From: Actinomycetes bacterium
GTDB taxonomy: Bacteria; Actinomycetota; Acidimicrobiia; Acidimicrobiales; RAAP-2
Assembly: GCA_021820665.1 (NCBI GenBank)
Contig: JAKADK010000012.1
Coordinates: forward strand, 1-50,389
DNA: 50,389 nt
Reading direction: 5' to 3'
In this document: piece by piece, positions 35,173 through 44,348 of the stretch
Numbering within the stretch: the stretch's first letter is position 1
Layout: each line of letters begins with the position of its first letter
Notes under the pieces: generated by a model
The model's input: only the letters and a program-made list of their open reading frames with translations
Databases searched by the model: none
What the model was told of the DNA's origin: nothing
Program-made: the position numbers and the translations under genes

Positions 35173-37242
35173 GTGACTGAGACGACGACGGCAGGAGCAA
35201 CGGACGGGGGTGGCTCGGCTCCGCCGGCTCGGCGGGACAAGCCCTGGGTGATGCGGACGTACTCGGGCCACTCGACGGCGAAGGCGTCGAACGAGCTGTA
35301 CCGCACCAACCTGGCCAAGGGCCAGACCGGCCTCTCCATCGCCTTCGACCTACCCACCCAGATCGGCTACGACCCCGACGCCCCCGAGGCGGCCGGGGAG
35401 GTGGGCAAGGTCGGCGTGCCCGTCGCCCACCTCGGCCACATGGCCCAGCTGCTCGACGGCATCCCGGTCGATTCGATGAACACGTCGATGACCATCAACG
35501 CCACGGCGGCCTGGCTGCTCGGCCTCTACATCGCCAACGCCGAGAACCGGGGCGTCGACACGACCATCCTCCAAGGGACGACACAGAACGACATCGTGAA
35601 GGAGTACCTGTCCCGGGGAACGTTCATCTTCCCCCCCCTCCCCAGCCGGCGGCTCACCGTCGACACGATCGCCTACACCGTCACCCACGTCCCGAAGTGG
35701 AACCCGGTCAACGTCTGCAGCTATCACCTCCAGGAGGCGGGGGCGACGCCCACCCAGGAGGTGGCCTTCGCCCTGGCGACGGCCATCGGCATCCTCGACG
35801 CCGTGCGCGACTCGGGGCAGGTGGACCCGGACATGCTCCCGGCGGTGGTGGGTCGGATCTCGTTCTTCGTGAACGCCGGCGTCCGCTTCGTGGAGGAGAC
35901 GTGCAAGATGCGGGCCTTCACCCAGCTCTGGGACCGCATCTGCGCCGAGCGCTACGGGGTGACCGACGAGCGGCTCCGCCGGTTCCGCTACGGCGTCCAG
36001 GTGAACTCGCTCGGCCTCACCGAGGCGCAGCCCGAGAACAACGTGCCGCGCATCGTGCTCGAGGCGCTCGGGGTCACGCTGTCGAAGCGGGCCCGCGCCC
36101 GGGCGCTCCAACTCCCGGCCTGGAACGAGGCACTCGGCCTCCCCCGACCGTGGGACCAGCAGTGGTCGCTGCGGATCCAGCAGATCCTGGCCTTCGAGTC
36201 CGACCTGCTCGAGTACGACGACATCTTCGACGGGTCCCACGTGATCGAGGCGAAGACCACCGAGCTGGCCGACGCGGCGTGGTGCGAGCTCGACGACGTC
36301 CTCGGGCTGGGCGGAGCCTTCGAGGCCATCGACGAGCTGAAAGCCCGCCTGGTCCGGAGCCAGGCCGAGCGGGTGCGCCGGATCGAGACCGGCGAGCTCC
36401 AGGTGGTCGGGGTGAACTGCTTCACCGAGACGGCGGACTCCCCGCTCACGGCTTCGACCGACAACGCGAGGGACGGCGACGGCACCGGGAGCGGGAGCGG
36501 GAGCGGGAGCGGGGCGTCGATCCTCAAGGTGGACCCGGCCGTCGAGGCCGAGCTCCGGGCGGACGTGGCCGCCTGGCGCCGGGAACGCGACGCCGGTGCC
36601 GTGCGCCGTGCCCTCGACGACCTCCGGCGGGCGGCCGAGGGGACCGCCAACCTCATGCCCGCCACCATCGCGCTGGCCCATGCCGGGGGGACCACGGGCG
36701 AGTGGGCGGGTGCCCTCCGGGAGGTGTTCGGGGAGTACCGGGCGCCGACCGGCGTGGCGGGCGGTGTCGGGCACCGCGGGGCGGAGCTGTCGTCGGTGGT
36801 GGTCCGGACCCGGGAGCTGGCCGCCGGACCCGGTGGGCCGCCGCGCCTTCTCGTGGCCAAACCGGGGCTCGACGGCCACTCCAACGGTGCGGAGCAGATC
36901 GCCGTCGCCGCCAGGGACGCCGGCTTCGAGGTCATCTACCAGGGCATCCGCCTGTCGCCCCGGGAGATCGCCGCCGCCGCACGCGACGAGGACGTCGACG
37001 TCGTCGGGTTGTCGATCCTCTCGGGGAGCCACCTCGAGCTGGTCCCCGAGGTAATCGACCGGCTCCGCGACGCCGGGGTCGACGTGCCGGTGGTCGCCGG
37101 CGGGATCATCCCGCCCGAGGACGCGGAGGTGCTCCTCGGCAAGGGACTGGCCCGCGTCTACACGCCAAAGGACTTCGAGCTCGGCCGGATCATGGACGAG
37201 CTCGTCGACCTGGTGATCGCCCACCGTTCCGTGCCTGCCTGA
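35173..37242 (+). CDS. meaA: MeaA-type acyl-CoA mutase, probable ethylmalonyl-CoA mutase
   Basis: This adenosylcobalamin enzyme probably converts ethylmalonyl-CoA to methylsuccinyl-CoA. The 689-residue chain has the mutase TIM-barrel domain (about 20-425) and the B12-binding domain (about 550-685) together, as in MeaA/Ecm. Typical motifs are RTYSGHSTA near residue 28, GQTGLSIAFDLPTQ near 50, GTTQNDIVKEYLSRG, and the cobalamin signature DGHSNG with His569. Between the domains, residues 437-448 are a Gly-Ser run from four GGGAGC repeats, which looks like a recent insertion in a loop. The GTG has AGAGGTGAAG upstream. Methylmalonyl-CoA mutase is the alternative, but the single-chain MeaA layout and the nearby ccr and epimerase genes favour the ethylmalonyl assignment. 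Confidence 0.88.
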   Translation: MTETTTAGATDGGGSAPPARRDKPWVMRTYSGHSTAKASNELYRTNLAKGQTGLSIAFDLPTQIGYDPDAPEAAGEVGKVGVPVAHLGHMAQLLDGIPVDSMNTSMTINATAAWLLGLYIANAENRGVDTTILQGTTQNDIVKEYLSRGTFIFPPLPSRRLTVDTIAYTVTHVPKWNPVNVCSYHLQEAGATPTQEVAFALATAIGILDAVRDSGQVDPDMLPAVVGRISFFVNAGVRFVEETCKMRAFTQLWDRICAERYGVTDERLRRFRYGVQVNSLGLTEAQPENNVPRIVLEALGVTLSKRARARALQLPAWNEALGLPRPWDQQWSLRIQQILAFESDLLEYDDIFDGSHVIEAKTTELADAAWCELDDVLGLGGAFEAIDELKARLVRSQAERVRRIETGELQVVGVNCFTETADSPLTASTDNARDGDGTGSGSGSGSGASILKVDPAVEAELRADVAAWRRERDAGAVRRALDDLRRAAEGTANLMPATIALAHAGGTTGEWAGALREVFGEYRAPTGVAGGVGHRGAELSSVVVRTRELAAGPGGPPRLLVAKPGLDGHSNGAEQIAVAARDAGFEVIYQGIRLSPREIAAAARDEDVDVVGLSILSGSHLELVPEVIDRLRDAGVDVPVVAGGIIPPEDAEVLLGKGLARVYTPKDFELGRIMDELVDLVIAHRSVPA
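36487..36510. repeat. hexanucleotide (GGGAGC)4 microsatellite in the mutase gene
   Basis: Four exact GGGAGC units lie in frame at the link between the catalytic and cobalamin domains. The unit is identical to that in the MceB-like gene at 9389-9424. Confidence 0.95.
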
Positions 37243-37301
37243 TCGTGTCCCCGGGTCTCCAGACGTCCGGACCTCCGGACCCCCCGAAAGGAACCACCGC
37301 C

Positions 37302-37913
37302 GTGCCTTCCCGTGCCCATCTCCACCGCATCGCCGCCGCCACCTGCATCGTGGTGCTGGCCGCCAGCCTGGCGGCATGCGGGAGCTCGACGACGAGTGCC
37401 ACGAGCAGGTCCCACCCCGCCGGCGCCCCGGCACACGGGAGCTCCACGACGACGGCTCCGGCCAGTGGGTCCAACGGGGCTGCCAGCGCCATCGCCAGCA
37501 TCCCGGCCGCCGAGACCTCCCCCGCCGGGGTGTTCGGCACCGAGCCCACCGTGACCGTGCCCTCCGGGCCGCCTCCGACCAGGCTGGAGAGCGCCAACCT
37601 GATCGCCGGCACCGGCGCCACCGCCGAGGTCGGAGACACCCTCACCGTCCAGTACGTAGGCGTCGACTACGCCACGGGGAAGCCGTTCGGAGCGTCGTGG
37701 GGGAGCGGCGGCGGCCCGTTCAGCTTCACGCTCTCGACCAGGAGCGTCATCCCGGGCTGGGTGGAAGGCGTCGTCGGCATGAAGGTGGGCGGACGTCGGG
37801 AGCTCATCATCCCGCCCCGCCTGGGGTACGGAACCGCGCCGCCTGCCGGCTCCCCGATCACCTCGAACGAGACCCTGGTGTTCGTCATCGACCTCCTGAA
37901 GGTCGCCCCCTGA
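37302..37913 (+). CDS. FKBP-type peptidyl-prolyl isomerase lipoprotein
   Basis: This 203-residue protein has a lipoprotein signal ending in LAAC with Cys26 as the lipidated residue, then a Ser/Thr/Ala-rich linker and an FKBP domain from about residue 95. FKBP motifs are VGDTLTVQYVGVDYATGKPF, VIPGWVEGVVGMKVGGRRELIIPP and the final LVFVIDLL. It would act as a folding helper outside the membrane. The GTG at 37302 has AAAGGA upstream. The frame is open far upstream inside the mutase gene, but only this start gives a signal peptide. It follows the mutase gene by 59 bp and may share its transcript. Confidence 0.9.
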   Translation: MPSRAHLHRIAAATCIVVLAASLAACGSSTTSATSRSHPAGAPAHGSSTTTAPASGSNGAASAIASIPAAETSPAGVFGTEPTVTVPSGPPPTRLESANLIAGTGATAEVGDTLTVQYVGVDYATGKPFGASWGSGGGPFSFTLSTRSVIPGWVEGVVGMKVGGRRELIIPPRLGYGTAPPAGSPITSNETLVFVIDLLKVAP

Positions 37914-37928
37914 GGGACCTCGGTCCGG

Positions 37929-37998
37929 CCCGGTCCGCCAACGGGCCGGCGCGGAGATGGCCCGGTCCGCCAACGGGCCGGCGCGGAGATGGCCCGGT
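37929..37998. repeat. 32-bp tandem repeat forming two hairpins between convergent genes
   Basis: Two identical 32-bp units lie at 37929-37960 and 37961-37992, followed by 6 bp of a third. Each holds GGCCCG and CGGGCC around a 9-nt centre, so each can form a stem-loop. They sit just after the FKBP stop and before the end of the convergent carboxylase operon and could terminate both. Confidence 0.75.
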
Positions 37999-38018
37999 GG
38001 CGGTACGAGTTGTGCAGC

Positions 38019-38309
38019 TCAGCGGCTCGCCCACGGGCGGTCGCGCCGGGCCACGGTCGGGCGCGACCACCACCTGCCGCTGAAGCGCCACGCCGGACCC
38101 GGATCAGGCCGGGCGGCAGGCGGGGCGGGGCGGGGCGGGGCAACCTCAGCGAACGCCGCTGCCACCACGGCGACCACCGCCGGATCGGTCGTCGGCCGGG
38201 GGCGTAGTCCCGCCAGTCCCTCGGCGAGGGGACCCGCGGTCGCAGGCGGCGCTCCGGCCGGTGTCGGAGGGGGCGTGGGCGTCACGGAGGGGCTGGGGGG
38301 GACGCTCAC
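38019..38309 (-). CDS. small acyl-CoA carboxylase epsilon-like subunit
   Basis: This 96-residue protein has a Pro/Ala/Thr-rich N-terminal half, a short helix around residues 42-57 ([14 protein letters not shown]) and a C-terminal [11 protein letters not shown] plus RRDRPW. That fits the short, poorly conserved epsilon subunits (AccE-like) found next to actinobacterial carboxyltransferases. The GTG at 38309 overlaps the stop of the carboxyltransferase gene as GTGA, which supports a real coupled gene. Epsilon subunits bind and stimulate the alpha/beta acyl-CoA carboxylase. Sequence identity within this group is low, so the name rests on size, position and the C-terminal Trp-rich motif. A G-rich tract lies in its non-coding strand at 38121-38140. 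Confidence 0.68.
   Translation of the reverse strand: MSVPPSPSVTPTPPPTPAGAPPATAGPLAEGLAGLRPRPTTDPAVVAVVAAAFAEVAPPRPAPPAARPDPGPAWRFSGRWWSRPTVARRDRPWASR
38121..38140 (+). other. G-quadruplex-capable tract
   Basis: Four GGGG runs separated by single C residues (CGGGG four times) lie on the strand opposite the epsilon-like coding strand. The tract encodes the Pro/Ala-rich middle of that protein. Folding is inferred from sequence pattern only. Confidence 0.6.
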
Positions 38310-39862
38310 AGGGGCATGTTCCCGTGCTTGCGCTTGGGCAGCTCCTCGCGCTTGGACATGAGAAGGGCCAGGCTCCGGACCAGCACCCGACGGGTGTCGG
38401 TCGGGTCGATCACGTCGTCGACGTAGCCCCGCTCGGCGGCTGCGTACGGGTTGGCGTAGCGCTCGGTGTACTCGTCGACGAGCTCCCGCCGGCGGGCCAC
38501 CGGATCGGCGGCTTCGGCCAGCTCCCGGCGGTAGACGATCTCGACGGCACCCTCCGGCCCCATCACCGCCAGCTCGGCGGACGGCCAGGCGTACGCCAGG
38601 TCCGCCCCGATGGACTTGGAGTTCATCACCACATAGGCACCGCCGTACGCCTTCCGGGTGATCACCTGGATCCGGGGCACGGTCGACTCGCAGTAGGCGT
38701 AAAGGAGCTTCGCGCCGTGCCGGATGATCCCCCCGTACTCCTGGTCGGTGCCGGGCATGAACCCCGGCACGTCCACGAAGGTCACGAGTGGGACGTTGAA
38801 GGCGTCGCACGTCCGCACGAAGCGGGCGCCCTTCTCCGAGGCGTCGATGTCGAGGACACCGGCCAGCATCTGGGGCTGGTTCCCGACGATCCCGACGGAC
38901 CGGCCGTCGATGCGGGCGAAGCCGCACACGAGGTTCATCGCCCAGTGGTGGTTGACCTCGAAGAACTCGCCGTCGTCCACCACCGCCTCGATGACCTTCT
39001 TCATGTCGTAGGGCTGGTTGGGGGAGTCGGGCATCAGCGCCACGAGCTCGGGGGTCGCCCGGTCGGGATCGTCCCCGGTGTCGAGCATGGGCGCCTCCTC
39101 CAGGTTGTTGGACGGCAGGAAGGAGAGCAGGTAGCGCACGTCGTCGAGACAGGCCTTCTCGTCGGGCGCCACGAACGCCGCCACCCCGGACTTCGACGCG
39201 TGGCTCATGGCCCCGCCCAGCTCCTCCAGGGTCACCTCCTCCCCCGTGACGGTCTTGACCACGTCGGGACCGGTGATGAACATGTGGCTCGTCCCTTGGA
39301 CCATGAAGATGAAGTCGGTCATGGCCGGGCTGTAGACGGCCCCACCGGCGCACGGCCCGAGGATCACGCTGATCTGGGGGATGACGCCCGACGCCTGGGC
39401 GTTTCGGTGGAAGATGCCGCCGTAGGAATGGAGGGAGACCACGCCCTCTTGGATGCGGGCACCGGCCCCGTCGTTGAGGCCGATCATGGGGACGCCGATC
39501 GAGGACGCCAGGTCCATCACCTTGTGGATCTTTTCGGCGAAGACCTCACCCAACGCGCCCCCGAACACGGTGAAGTCCTGGCTAAAGACGCACACCCGGC
39601 GACCGTCGATGGTCCCGAACCCGGTGATCACCCCATCGGTGTACGGGCGGTTGTCCTCCAGGCCCATCCCGTAGGCGCGGTGCCGGGCCAGCATGTCGAG
39701 CTCCTGGAACGACCCCTCGTCGAGGAGGTAGTCGAGGCGCTCTCGGGCGGTCATCTTGCCCTTGGCGTGGTGGCGCTCCACCGCGTGGGGCGCCCCCGCG
39801 TGCCGGGCCTGCTCCCTCCGGTCGGCCAACTCCGCCAGGCGTTCGGTCATCGTGTGCTCCAT
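38306..39862 (-). CDS. acyl-CoA carboxylase carboxyltransferase beta subunit (propionyl-CoA type)
   Basis: The beta subunit moves CO2 from biotin to acyl-CoA, here probably propionyl-CoA and perhaps acetyl-CoA. The 518-residue protein has the two crotonase-like halves of the PccB/AccD5 family: [16 protein letters not shown] near residue 41, [14 protein letters not shown] near 128, and [26 protein letters not shown] and [12 protein letters not shown] in the second half. The ATG at 39862 lies 7 nt after TAGCCT, a leaderless start. The epsilon-like gene overlaps its stop. The biotin-carrying alpha subunit is not in the window. Products would feed the epimerase encoded just upstream. Confidence 0.93.
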   Translation of the reverse strand: MEHTMTERLAELADRREQARHAGAPHAVERHHAKGKMTARERLDYLLDEGSFQELDMLARHRAYGMGLEDNRPYTDGVITGFGTIDGRRVCVFSQDFTVFGGALGEVFAEKIHKVMDLASSIGVPMIGLNDGAGARIQEGVVSLHSYGGIFHRNAQASGVIPQISVILGPCAGGAVYSPAMTDFIFMVQGTSHMFITGPDVVKTVTGEEVTLEELGGAMSHASKSGVAAFVAPDEKACLDDVRYLLSFLPSNNLEEAPMLDTGDDPDRATPELVALMPDSPNQPYDMKKVIEAVVDDGEFFEVNHHWAMNLVCGFARIDGRSVGIVGNQPQMLAGVLDIDASEKGARFVRTCDAFNVPLVTFVDVPGFMPGTDQEYGGIIRHGAKLLYAYCESTVPRIQVITRKAYGGAYVVMNSKSIGADLAYAWPSAELAVMGPEGAVEIVYRRELAEAADPVARRRELVDEYTERYANPYAAAERGYVDDVIDPTDTRRVLVRSLALLMSKREELPKRKHGNMPL

Positions 39863-39869
39863 CGCCCCG

Positions 39870-39875
39870 AGGCTA
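39870..39875 (-). promoter_or_regulatory. -10 box of the carboxyltransferase gene
   Basis: TAGCCT on the reverse strand ends 7 nt before the ATG at 39862. It separates this gene from the epimerase/ccr transcript. Confidence 0.5.
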
Positions 39876-39906
39876 CCGGACCGGCCAGGCGGCGACCGAA
39901 GCGGGC

Positions 39907-40362
39907 CTACTCCTGGACGAGCTCGATGAGCGTCCCGAATGCGGCCTTCGGGTGGACGAAGGCGACGGTCGTCCCCCGGGACCCGGGCCGCGGGGCGTCG
40001 TCGATGGTCCTCCCACCCTGGTCCTTCACCGCCTGCAGGGCGACGGCGCAGTCGGCGACGCGGTAGCCGACATGGTGGATGCCTTCGCCTCTCGCCTCCA
40101 GGTACTTCGCCACCGGCGAGACCTCACTGGTCGGTGTCAGCAGCTGGATGTAGCTGTCGGCCACCTTGATGAGCGCCTCTTCCACCCCGTCGGAGTCGAT
40201 CCGCTCACGATGGGCGACCGTGGCGCCGAACGTGGTGGCGTAGTAGGCGACGGCGGCGTCGAGATCCCGAACGGCGATGGCCACGTGGTCGATCTCCGTC
40301 AGGAGCCCGGGAGCGCCGACGTGCACGCCGGTCCCGTCCTCCCCGGTCCCGTCCTCGCTCAT
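39907..40362 (-). CDS. methylmalonyl-CoA/ethylmalonyl-CoA epimerase
   Basis: This 151-residue glyoxalase-fold enzyme interconverts the 2R and 2S forms of methylmalonyl-CoA, and often of ethylmalonyl-CoA. Metal-binding residues are visible in [12 protein letters not shown] near residue 24, GIHHVGYRV near 94 and the terminal LIELVQE. The first 20 residues are an acidic Gly-rich extension. The ATG at 40362 overlaps the stop of ccr as ATGA, so the two are co-translated. That points to ethylmalonyl-CoA, the Ccr product, as a main substrate before the mutase step. Confidence 0.93.
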   Translation of the reverse strand: MSEDGTGEDGTGVHVGAPGLLTEIDHVAIAVRDLDAAVAYYATTFGATVAHRERIDSDGVEEALIKVADSYIQLLTPTSEVSPVAKYLEARGEGIHHVGYRVADCAVALQAVKDQGGRTIDDAPRPGSRGTTVAFVHPKAAFGTLIELVQE

Positions 40363-41699
40363 GCCCCGTGCCGCCGGAAGAGGGTGATCCGGTCCTCGCC
40401 CACCCGGGCCCGGAGCTCGGGATCGTCGATCCCGAGGCCCTCCGTCGGTGCCAGGCAGAGCACGCCGATCTTCCCCTCGTGGAGGTTCCGATGGACCTGG
40501 TAGGTGGCCTCCCCCACCTCGCCGAGCGGGTAGACGGCCGACAGCGGGGGAAGGATCTTCCCGTCGCACACCAGCTGGTTGGCGTCCCAGGCTTCCCGGT
40601 AGTTGGCGAAATGCGAGCCCTTGATCGTCTTCAGCTTCATCCACAGGTGCCGGTTGTCGTACTCGATCATGTACCCCGAGGTGGCGGCGCACGTCACGAT
40701 GGTGCCGCCCCGCTTGGCGGCGAAGACGGATGCCCCCATGGTCTGGCGCCCGGGGTGCTCGAAGACGATGTCCACGTCGTCGCCGACGAGCGCGCGGATG
40801 TCCTTCCCCAACCGACGCCACTCGGACTCGTCCTGGGTGTGCTCGTCCTTCCAGAAGCGGTACCCGGCCGCCTTCCGGTCGATCACCGCTTCGACACCGA
40901 GATCGTGGAGGAGGCTCACCTTCTCCGGTGACGACACGACACCCACGGGCGTGCCCCCGCCGTTCAGCACGTACTGGACGGCGTAGGCACCGAGCCCGCC
41001 GGACGCGCCCCAGACGAGTACCCGGTCGCCCTGTTGCATCGCCGCTCCGTTGGGCGACACGAGCATGCGGTAGGACGTCGAGTTGCACAGGGCGTTGACG
41101 GCCGACTCCTCCCAGGAGAGGTGGGCCGGCTTGGGCATGAGCTGGTTGGCCTTCACCAGGGCGAGGTCGGCCAGGCCGCCGAAGTTCGTCTCGAAGCCCC
41201 AGATCCGTTGGTTGGCGCCCAACATGGAGTCGTCGTGAGAGGACGGGTCCTGGTCGTCCACGTAGTTGCAGTGGATGGTCACCCGGTCACCCGGCTTCCA
41301 ATTGCGCACCGCGGACCCGGTGCGCACCACCACGCCCGAGGCGTCGGAGCCGACCACGTGGTAGTCGAGGGCATGGCGCGCCCCCCACGCCGACTCCTTG
41401 CCCAGACGGTCGAGGAAGCCGAAGGTCGGCAGCGGCTCGAAGATCGACGTCCACACCGTGTTGAAGTTGATGGCGCCGGCCATGACGGCGACGACCGCCT
41501 CGTCCGGCGCCATCTCAGGCACCGCGACCTCCCCGACATGGAGCGACTTGCGCGGGTCCTTGTCGGCGGAGTCGAGCCCGTCGAAGAGCTGCGCTTCGTC
41601 GCGGCGCACGTAGGCGGCACGGTAGGTGTCGGGGAGCGGCAGGGCGGCGATGTCGTCGCCGGACGCTCCCGCCTGGATGGCGTCGAGGAATGCCTGCAT
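40359..41699 (-). CDS. ccr: crotonyl-CoA carboxylase/reductase
   Basis: Ccr reductively carboxylates crotonyl-CoA to ethylmalonyl-CoA with NADPH and CO2. The 446-residue protein is of family length, with the nucleotide motif WGASGGLGAYAVQ near residue 215. The four residues shown to hold CO2 in the Kitasatospora enzyme appear conserved: Asn80 in INFNTVW, Phe169-Glu170 in WGFETNF and His363 in GSHFANY. That separates it from plain medium-chain reductases. The ATG at 41699 lies 8 nt after TAGTCT, a leaderless start. The epimerase gene overlaps its stop. Some relatives make extender units for polyketides, but no such genes are nearby, so a role in C2 assimilation is more likely. Confidence 0.95.
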   Translation of the reverse strand: MQAFLDAIQAGASGDDIAALPLPDTYRAAYVRRDEAQLFDGLDSADKDPRKSLHVGEVAVPEMAPDEAVVAVMAGAINFNTVWTSIFEPLPTFGFLDRLGKESAWGARHALDYHVVGSDASGVVVRTGSAVRNWKPGDRVTIHCNYVDDQDPSSHDDSMLGANQRIWGFETNFGGLADLALVKANQLMPKPAHLSWEESAVNALCNSTSYRMLVSPNGAAMQQGDRVLVWGASGGLGAYAVQYVLNGGGTPVGVVSSPEKVSLLHDLGVEAVIDRKAAGYRFWKDEHTQDESEWRRLGKDIRALVGDDVDIVFEHPGRQTMGASVFAAKRGGTIVTCAATSGYMIEYDNRHLWMKLKTIKGSHFANYREAWDANQLVCDGKILPPLSAVYPLGEVGEATYQVHRNLHEGKIGVLCLAPTEGLGIDDPELRARVGEDRITLFRRHGA

Positions 41700-41707
41700 G
41701 GCCGTCG

Positions 41708-41713
41708 AGACTA
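41708..41713 (-). promoter_or_regulatory. -10 box of ccr
   Basis: TAGTCT on the reverse strand ends exactly 8 nt before the ATG at 41699. Confidence 0.5.
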
Positions 41714-41892
41714 CTCGGCTCCCGAGGTGGAGACGCCTTTGGGCCGCGCTCTGGACCCTCATCGGGAGCTCGCTTCCGGGCCTGCTCCAGGCGAGCGCCC
41801 GAACCCCATCGGGAACACTGCCGCCTTGGCCTAGACTGCCGACGTCAGCGGAGGAGGGCGTGCTCCCTCCCGAGAGACCGCGGAGGTCTTCC

Positions 41893-43077
41893 ATGTCCGG
41901 ATGTGTCATCGTCGCCGGTGCCCGTACCCCGATCGGCAAGCTGTCGGGGAGCCTCGCCGGGTTCTCGGCCGCCGATCTCGGCGGCTTCGCCATCGCCGCC
42001 GCCCTCGAGCGCGCCGGCGTACGGCCCGAGCAGGTCGACTACGTCTTCATGGGACAGGTCATCCAGGCCGGCGCCGGGCAGATCACCGCCCGCCAGGCGG
42101 CAGTGAGGGCGGGCATCCCCATGACCGTCCCCGCCACCACCGTGAACAAGGTGTGCCTCTCGGGCCTGAACGCCATCTACCTGGCCGATCTCCTGATCAA
42201 CGCGGGCGAGGCCGAGATCGTGGTCGCCGGCGGGATGGAGTCCATGACCCAGGCCCCGTACCTGCTCCCCGGTGCCCGGGCCGGGTACCGGCTCGGGGAC
42301 GGGACCCTGGTCGACTCGATGATGTACGACGGCCTGTTCTGTGCCTTCGACCAGTGCGCCATGGGCCTCGGCACCGAGCGCTACAACGGGGCCGACGGTG
42401 TCTCGCGGGAGCGCCAGGACGCCTTCAGCGCCCGCTCCCACGAGCGGGCCGCCGCCGCCATCAAGGACGGGAAGTTCGCCGAGGAGATCGTCCCGGTGAG
42501 CGTTCCCCAGCGCAAGGGCGATCCGGTGGTCGTGGACACCGACGAGGGGGTCCGACCCGGGACCACCGCCGAGTCGCTGGCCAGCCTGCGTCCCGCGTTC
42601 GACAAGGCCGGCACGATCACCGCCGGGAACGCCTCGCAGATCTCCGACGGCGGGGCCGCCGTGGTCGTGATGTCCCGTGCGAAGGCTGACGAGCTCGGCG
42701 TCGCCCCGCTCGGTGAGCTCGTCAGCTATGGGCAGGTGGCCGGGCCCGATCCGTCCCTCCTCACCCAACCCTCCCGGGCCACCGCCCAGGCGCTGGGCAA
42801 GGCCGGGCTGGCCGTGGGCGACGTCGACCTCTTCGAGATCAACGAAGCCTTCGCCGCCGTCGGCCTGGCGTCCATGGACGACCTGCAGATCCCCGAAGAG
42901 AAGGTCAATGTCAACGGCGGGGCGATCGCGCTCGGCCACCCGGTGGGGATGTCGGGAACCCGCCTGGCCCTGAGCGCGCTGCTCGAGCTCCGGCGCCGGG
43001 GCGGCGGCGTCGCCGCCGTCAGCCTGTGCGGTGGCGGCGGCCAGGGTGACGCCGCCGTGCTCCGCACCCTCGGCTGA
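41893..43077 (+). CDS. acetyl-CoA C-acetyltransferase (thiolase)
   Basis: The enzyme condenses two acetyl-CoA into acetoacetyl-CoA or runs in reverse. The 394-residue protein has the catalytic Cys88 in NKVCLSG, the INEAFA motif, His349 in [10 protein letters not shown] and Cys379 in SLCGGGGQG, which are all the expected residues. The ATG has GGAGGTC upstream. A TAGACT box at 41832-41837 could be its promoter, giving a leader of about 50 nt. It is divergent from ccr and would supply the first step of the ethylmalonyl-CoA route. Confidence 0.95.
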   Translation: MSGCVIVAGARTPIGKLSGSLAGFSAADLGGFAIAAALERAGVRPEQVDYVFMGQVIQAGAGQITARQAAVRAGIPMTVPATTVNKVCLSGLNAIYLADLLINAGEAEIVVAGGMESMTQAPYLLPGARAGYRLGDGTLVDSMMYDGLFCAFDQCAMGLGTERYNGADGVSRERQDAFSARSHERAAAAIKDGKFAEEIVPVSVPQRKGDPVVVDTDEGVRPGTTAESLASLRPAFDKAGTITAGNASQISDGGAAVVVMSRAKADELGVAPLGELVSYGQVAGPDPSLLTQPSRATAQALGKAGLAVGDVDLFEINEAFAAVGLASMDDLQIPEEKVNVNGGAIALGHPVGMSGTRLALSALLELRRRGGGVAAVSLCGGGGQGDAAVLRTLG

Positions 43078-43103
43078 GCCGGGCCCGGCGCGCCGGGCCC
43101 GGC
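43078..43103. terminator. 26-bp perfect palindrome between convergent thiolase and sixA genes
   Basis: The 26 bases directly after the thiolase stop are a perfect palindrome built from GCCGGGCCCGGC twice. It can fold as a 10-bp stem with a 6-nt loop and, being symmetric, could stop transcription from both sides. Confidence 0.6.
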
Positions 43104-43138
43104 GAGCACGCGGCACCATCCCGGGTGACCCGTCCGGC

Positions 43139-43750
43139 TCAGTAGGGCGGGCGCAGCAACGCGACGAGCGCCGACGGGTGCTCCCCGGTGGCGGCTCCCG
43201 CCGGTGCCAGATCGGACCAGGACGCCCCACCGATCCGGAGCACGGCCAGGGAGCACGGGGGGAAGCCCCCGTCGGCCAGGCGGGCGCGCACGTCGCCTGC
43301 ACGGTCGCCTCCGGCCAGGAGCATGACGGTCTGGTAGAGGCCGGGGTTGTGGCCAACCACCACTGCGGACCGCACGGAGCGGTCCAGCCCGGCGACGACG
43401 GCGAGGATCGCGTCGGGACCTGCGCCGTAGAGGGCGGTGTCCTCGAAGACCGGGAGCTCGCGTCCGAGGCCGGCGACGAGGCACTCGGTCGTCCGGCGGG
43501 CGCGCACGGCCGGGGAGGAGATCACCGCCTCGGGCGGGGGGACCGAGCCGAGCCCGAGCGGGACGCCGCCGGTGGCGAGGAGCCGGCCGAGGGCCGTGGC
43601 GTCGGCAGCCCCCGCGGTCGTGAGCGGACGGGTGCGATCAGCCGTCCCCGATGGTTCCCCAGCCCGGGCATGGCGCAAGAGCCACAAGAAGCGCTCCCGC
43701 CCCTGCTCCTCGGCGCCGGGCGGTGACATCCGCTCCCGCTCGTCAGGCAT
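43139..43750 (-). CDS. sixA: SixA-type phosphohistidine phosphatase
   Basis: This 203-residue histidine-phosphatase family protein has Arg26-His27 in [10 protein letters not shown], the phosphate-accepting motif, and the second catalytic His in VVVGHNPGL. SixA-like enzymes remove phosphate from phosphohistidine proteins, and small-molecule phosphatases share the fold. The ATG at 43750 overlaps the recR end by 8 bp and has GAGGTCG upstream. It is the last gene of the dnaX-recR-sixA run. Confidence 0.85.
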   Translation of the reverse strand: MPDERERMSPPGAEEQGRERFLWLLRHARAGEPSGTADRTRPLTTAGAADATALGRLLATGGVPLGLGSVPPPEAVISSPAVRARRTTECLVAGLGRELPVFEDTALYGAGPDAILAVVAGLDRSVRSAVVVGHNPGLYQTVMLLAGGDRAGDVRARLADGGFPPCSLAVLRIGGASWSDLAPAGAATGEHPSALVALLRPPY

Positions 43751-44348
43751 CGACCTCGCGCCGCCCCACGAGGGCCCGGCCGAGCGTGAGCTCGTCGGCG
43801 TACTCGAGATCGCCACCCACCGGAAGGCCGCTCGCCAACCGTGTCACCCGAAGGCCCAGGGGCTTCAGGGCGCGGGCCAGGTGCATCGCCGTCGCCTCCC
43901 CCTCCAGGTTCGGGTTCATCCCGAGGACCACCTCTTCGATCCCCTCCGGCTCCAATCGCCCGAGCAGCTCACCGATGCGGAGCTGCTCGGGCCCGATGCC
44001 CTCGATCGGATTGAGCGCGCCCTGGAGAACGTGGTAGCGGCCGCGGTAGAGGCGGGTCTTCTCCATCGCCGCGACGTCGCGAGGATCCTCGACCACGCAG
44101 ATCGAGGTGCTCTCACGGCTGTCGTCGAGACAGATGGCGCAGAGCCCGCCCTCGGCGACGTTGAAGCAGCGCGTGCACAAGGTGATCCGCTCCTTGACGG
44201 CGATGACCGCCTCCGCAAGGCGGAGGGCGTCTTCCTTGGGCACCTTGAGGAGGTGGAACGTGATCCGTTGCGCCGACTTCGGCCCGATGCCAGGAAGGCG
44301 GCCCAGCTCGTCGATCAGGCTTTGGAGCGGACCCGAGTAGACCGCCAC
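43743..44348 (-). CDS. recR: recombination protein RecR
   Basis: RecR acts with RecF and RecO in loading RecA at gaps. The 201-residue protein has the helix-hairpin-helix [14 protein letters not shown] near residue 16, the zinc finger Cys58, Cys61, Cys70 and Cys73, a Toprim domain from about residue 80 (VVEDPRD) and a C-terminal Walker-like segment. The GTG at 44348 has GGAGGTG upstream and directly follows the dnaX stop, the usual order in actinobacteria. Confidence 0.97.
   Translation of the reverse strand: MAVYSGPLQSLIDELGRLPGIGPKSAQRITFHLLKVPKEDALRLAEAVIAVKERITLCTRCFNVAEGGLCAICLDDSRESTSICVVEDPRDVAAMEKTRLYRGRYHVLQGALNPIEGIGPEQLRIGELLGRLEPEGIEEVVLGMNPNLEGEATAMHLARALKPLGLRVTRLASGLPVGGDLEYADELTLGRALVGRREVDA

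Noticed and set aside
40359-41699. General zinc-type or quinone alcohol dehydrogenase
   Set aside because: The four CO2-site residues and the SGYM-EYDNRHLWM style region match Ccr, and the neighbours fit the pathway.
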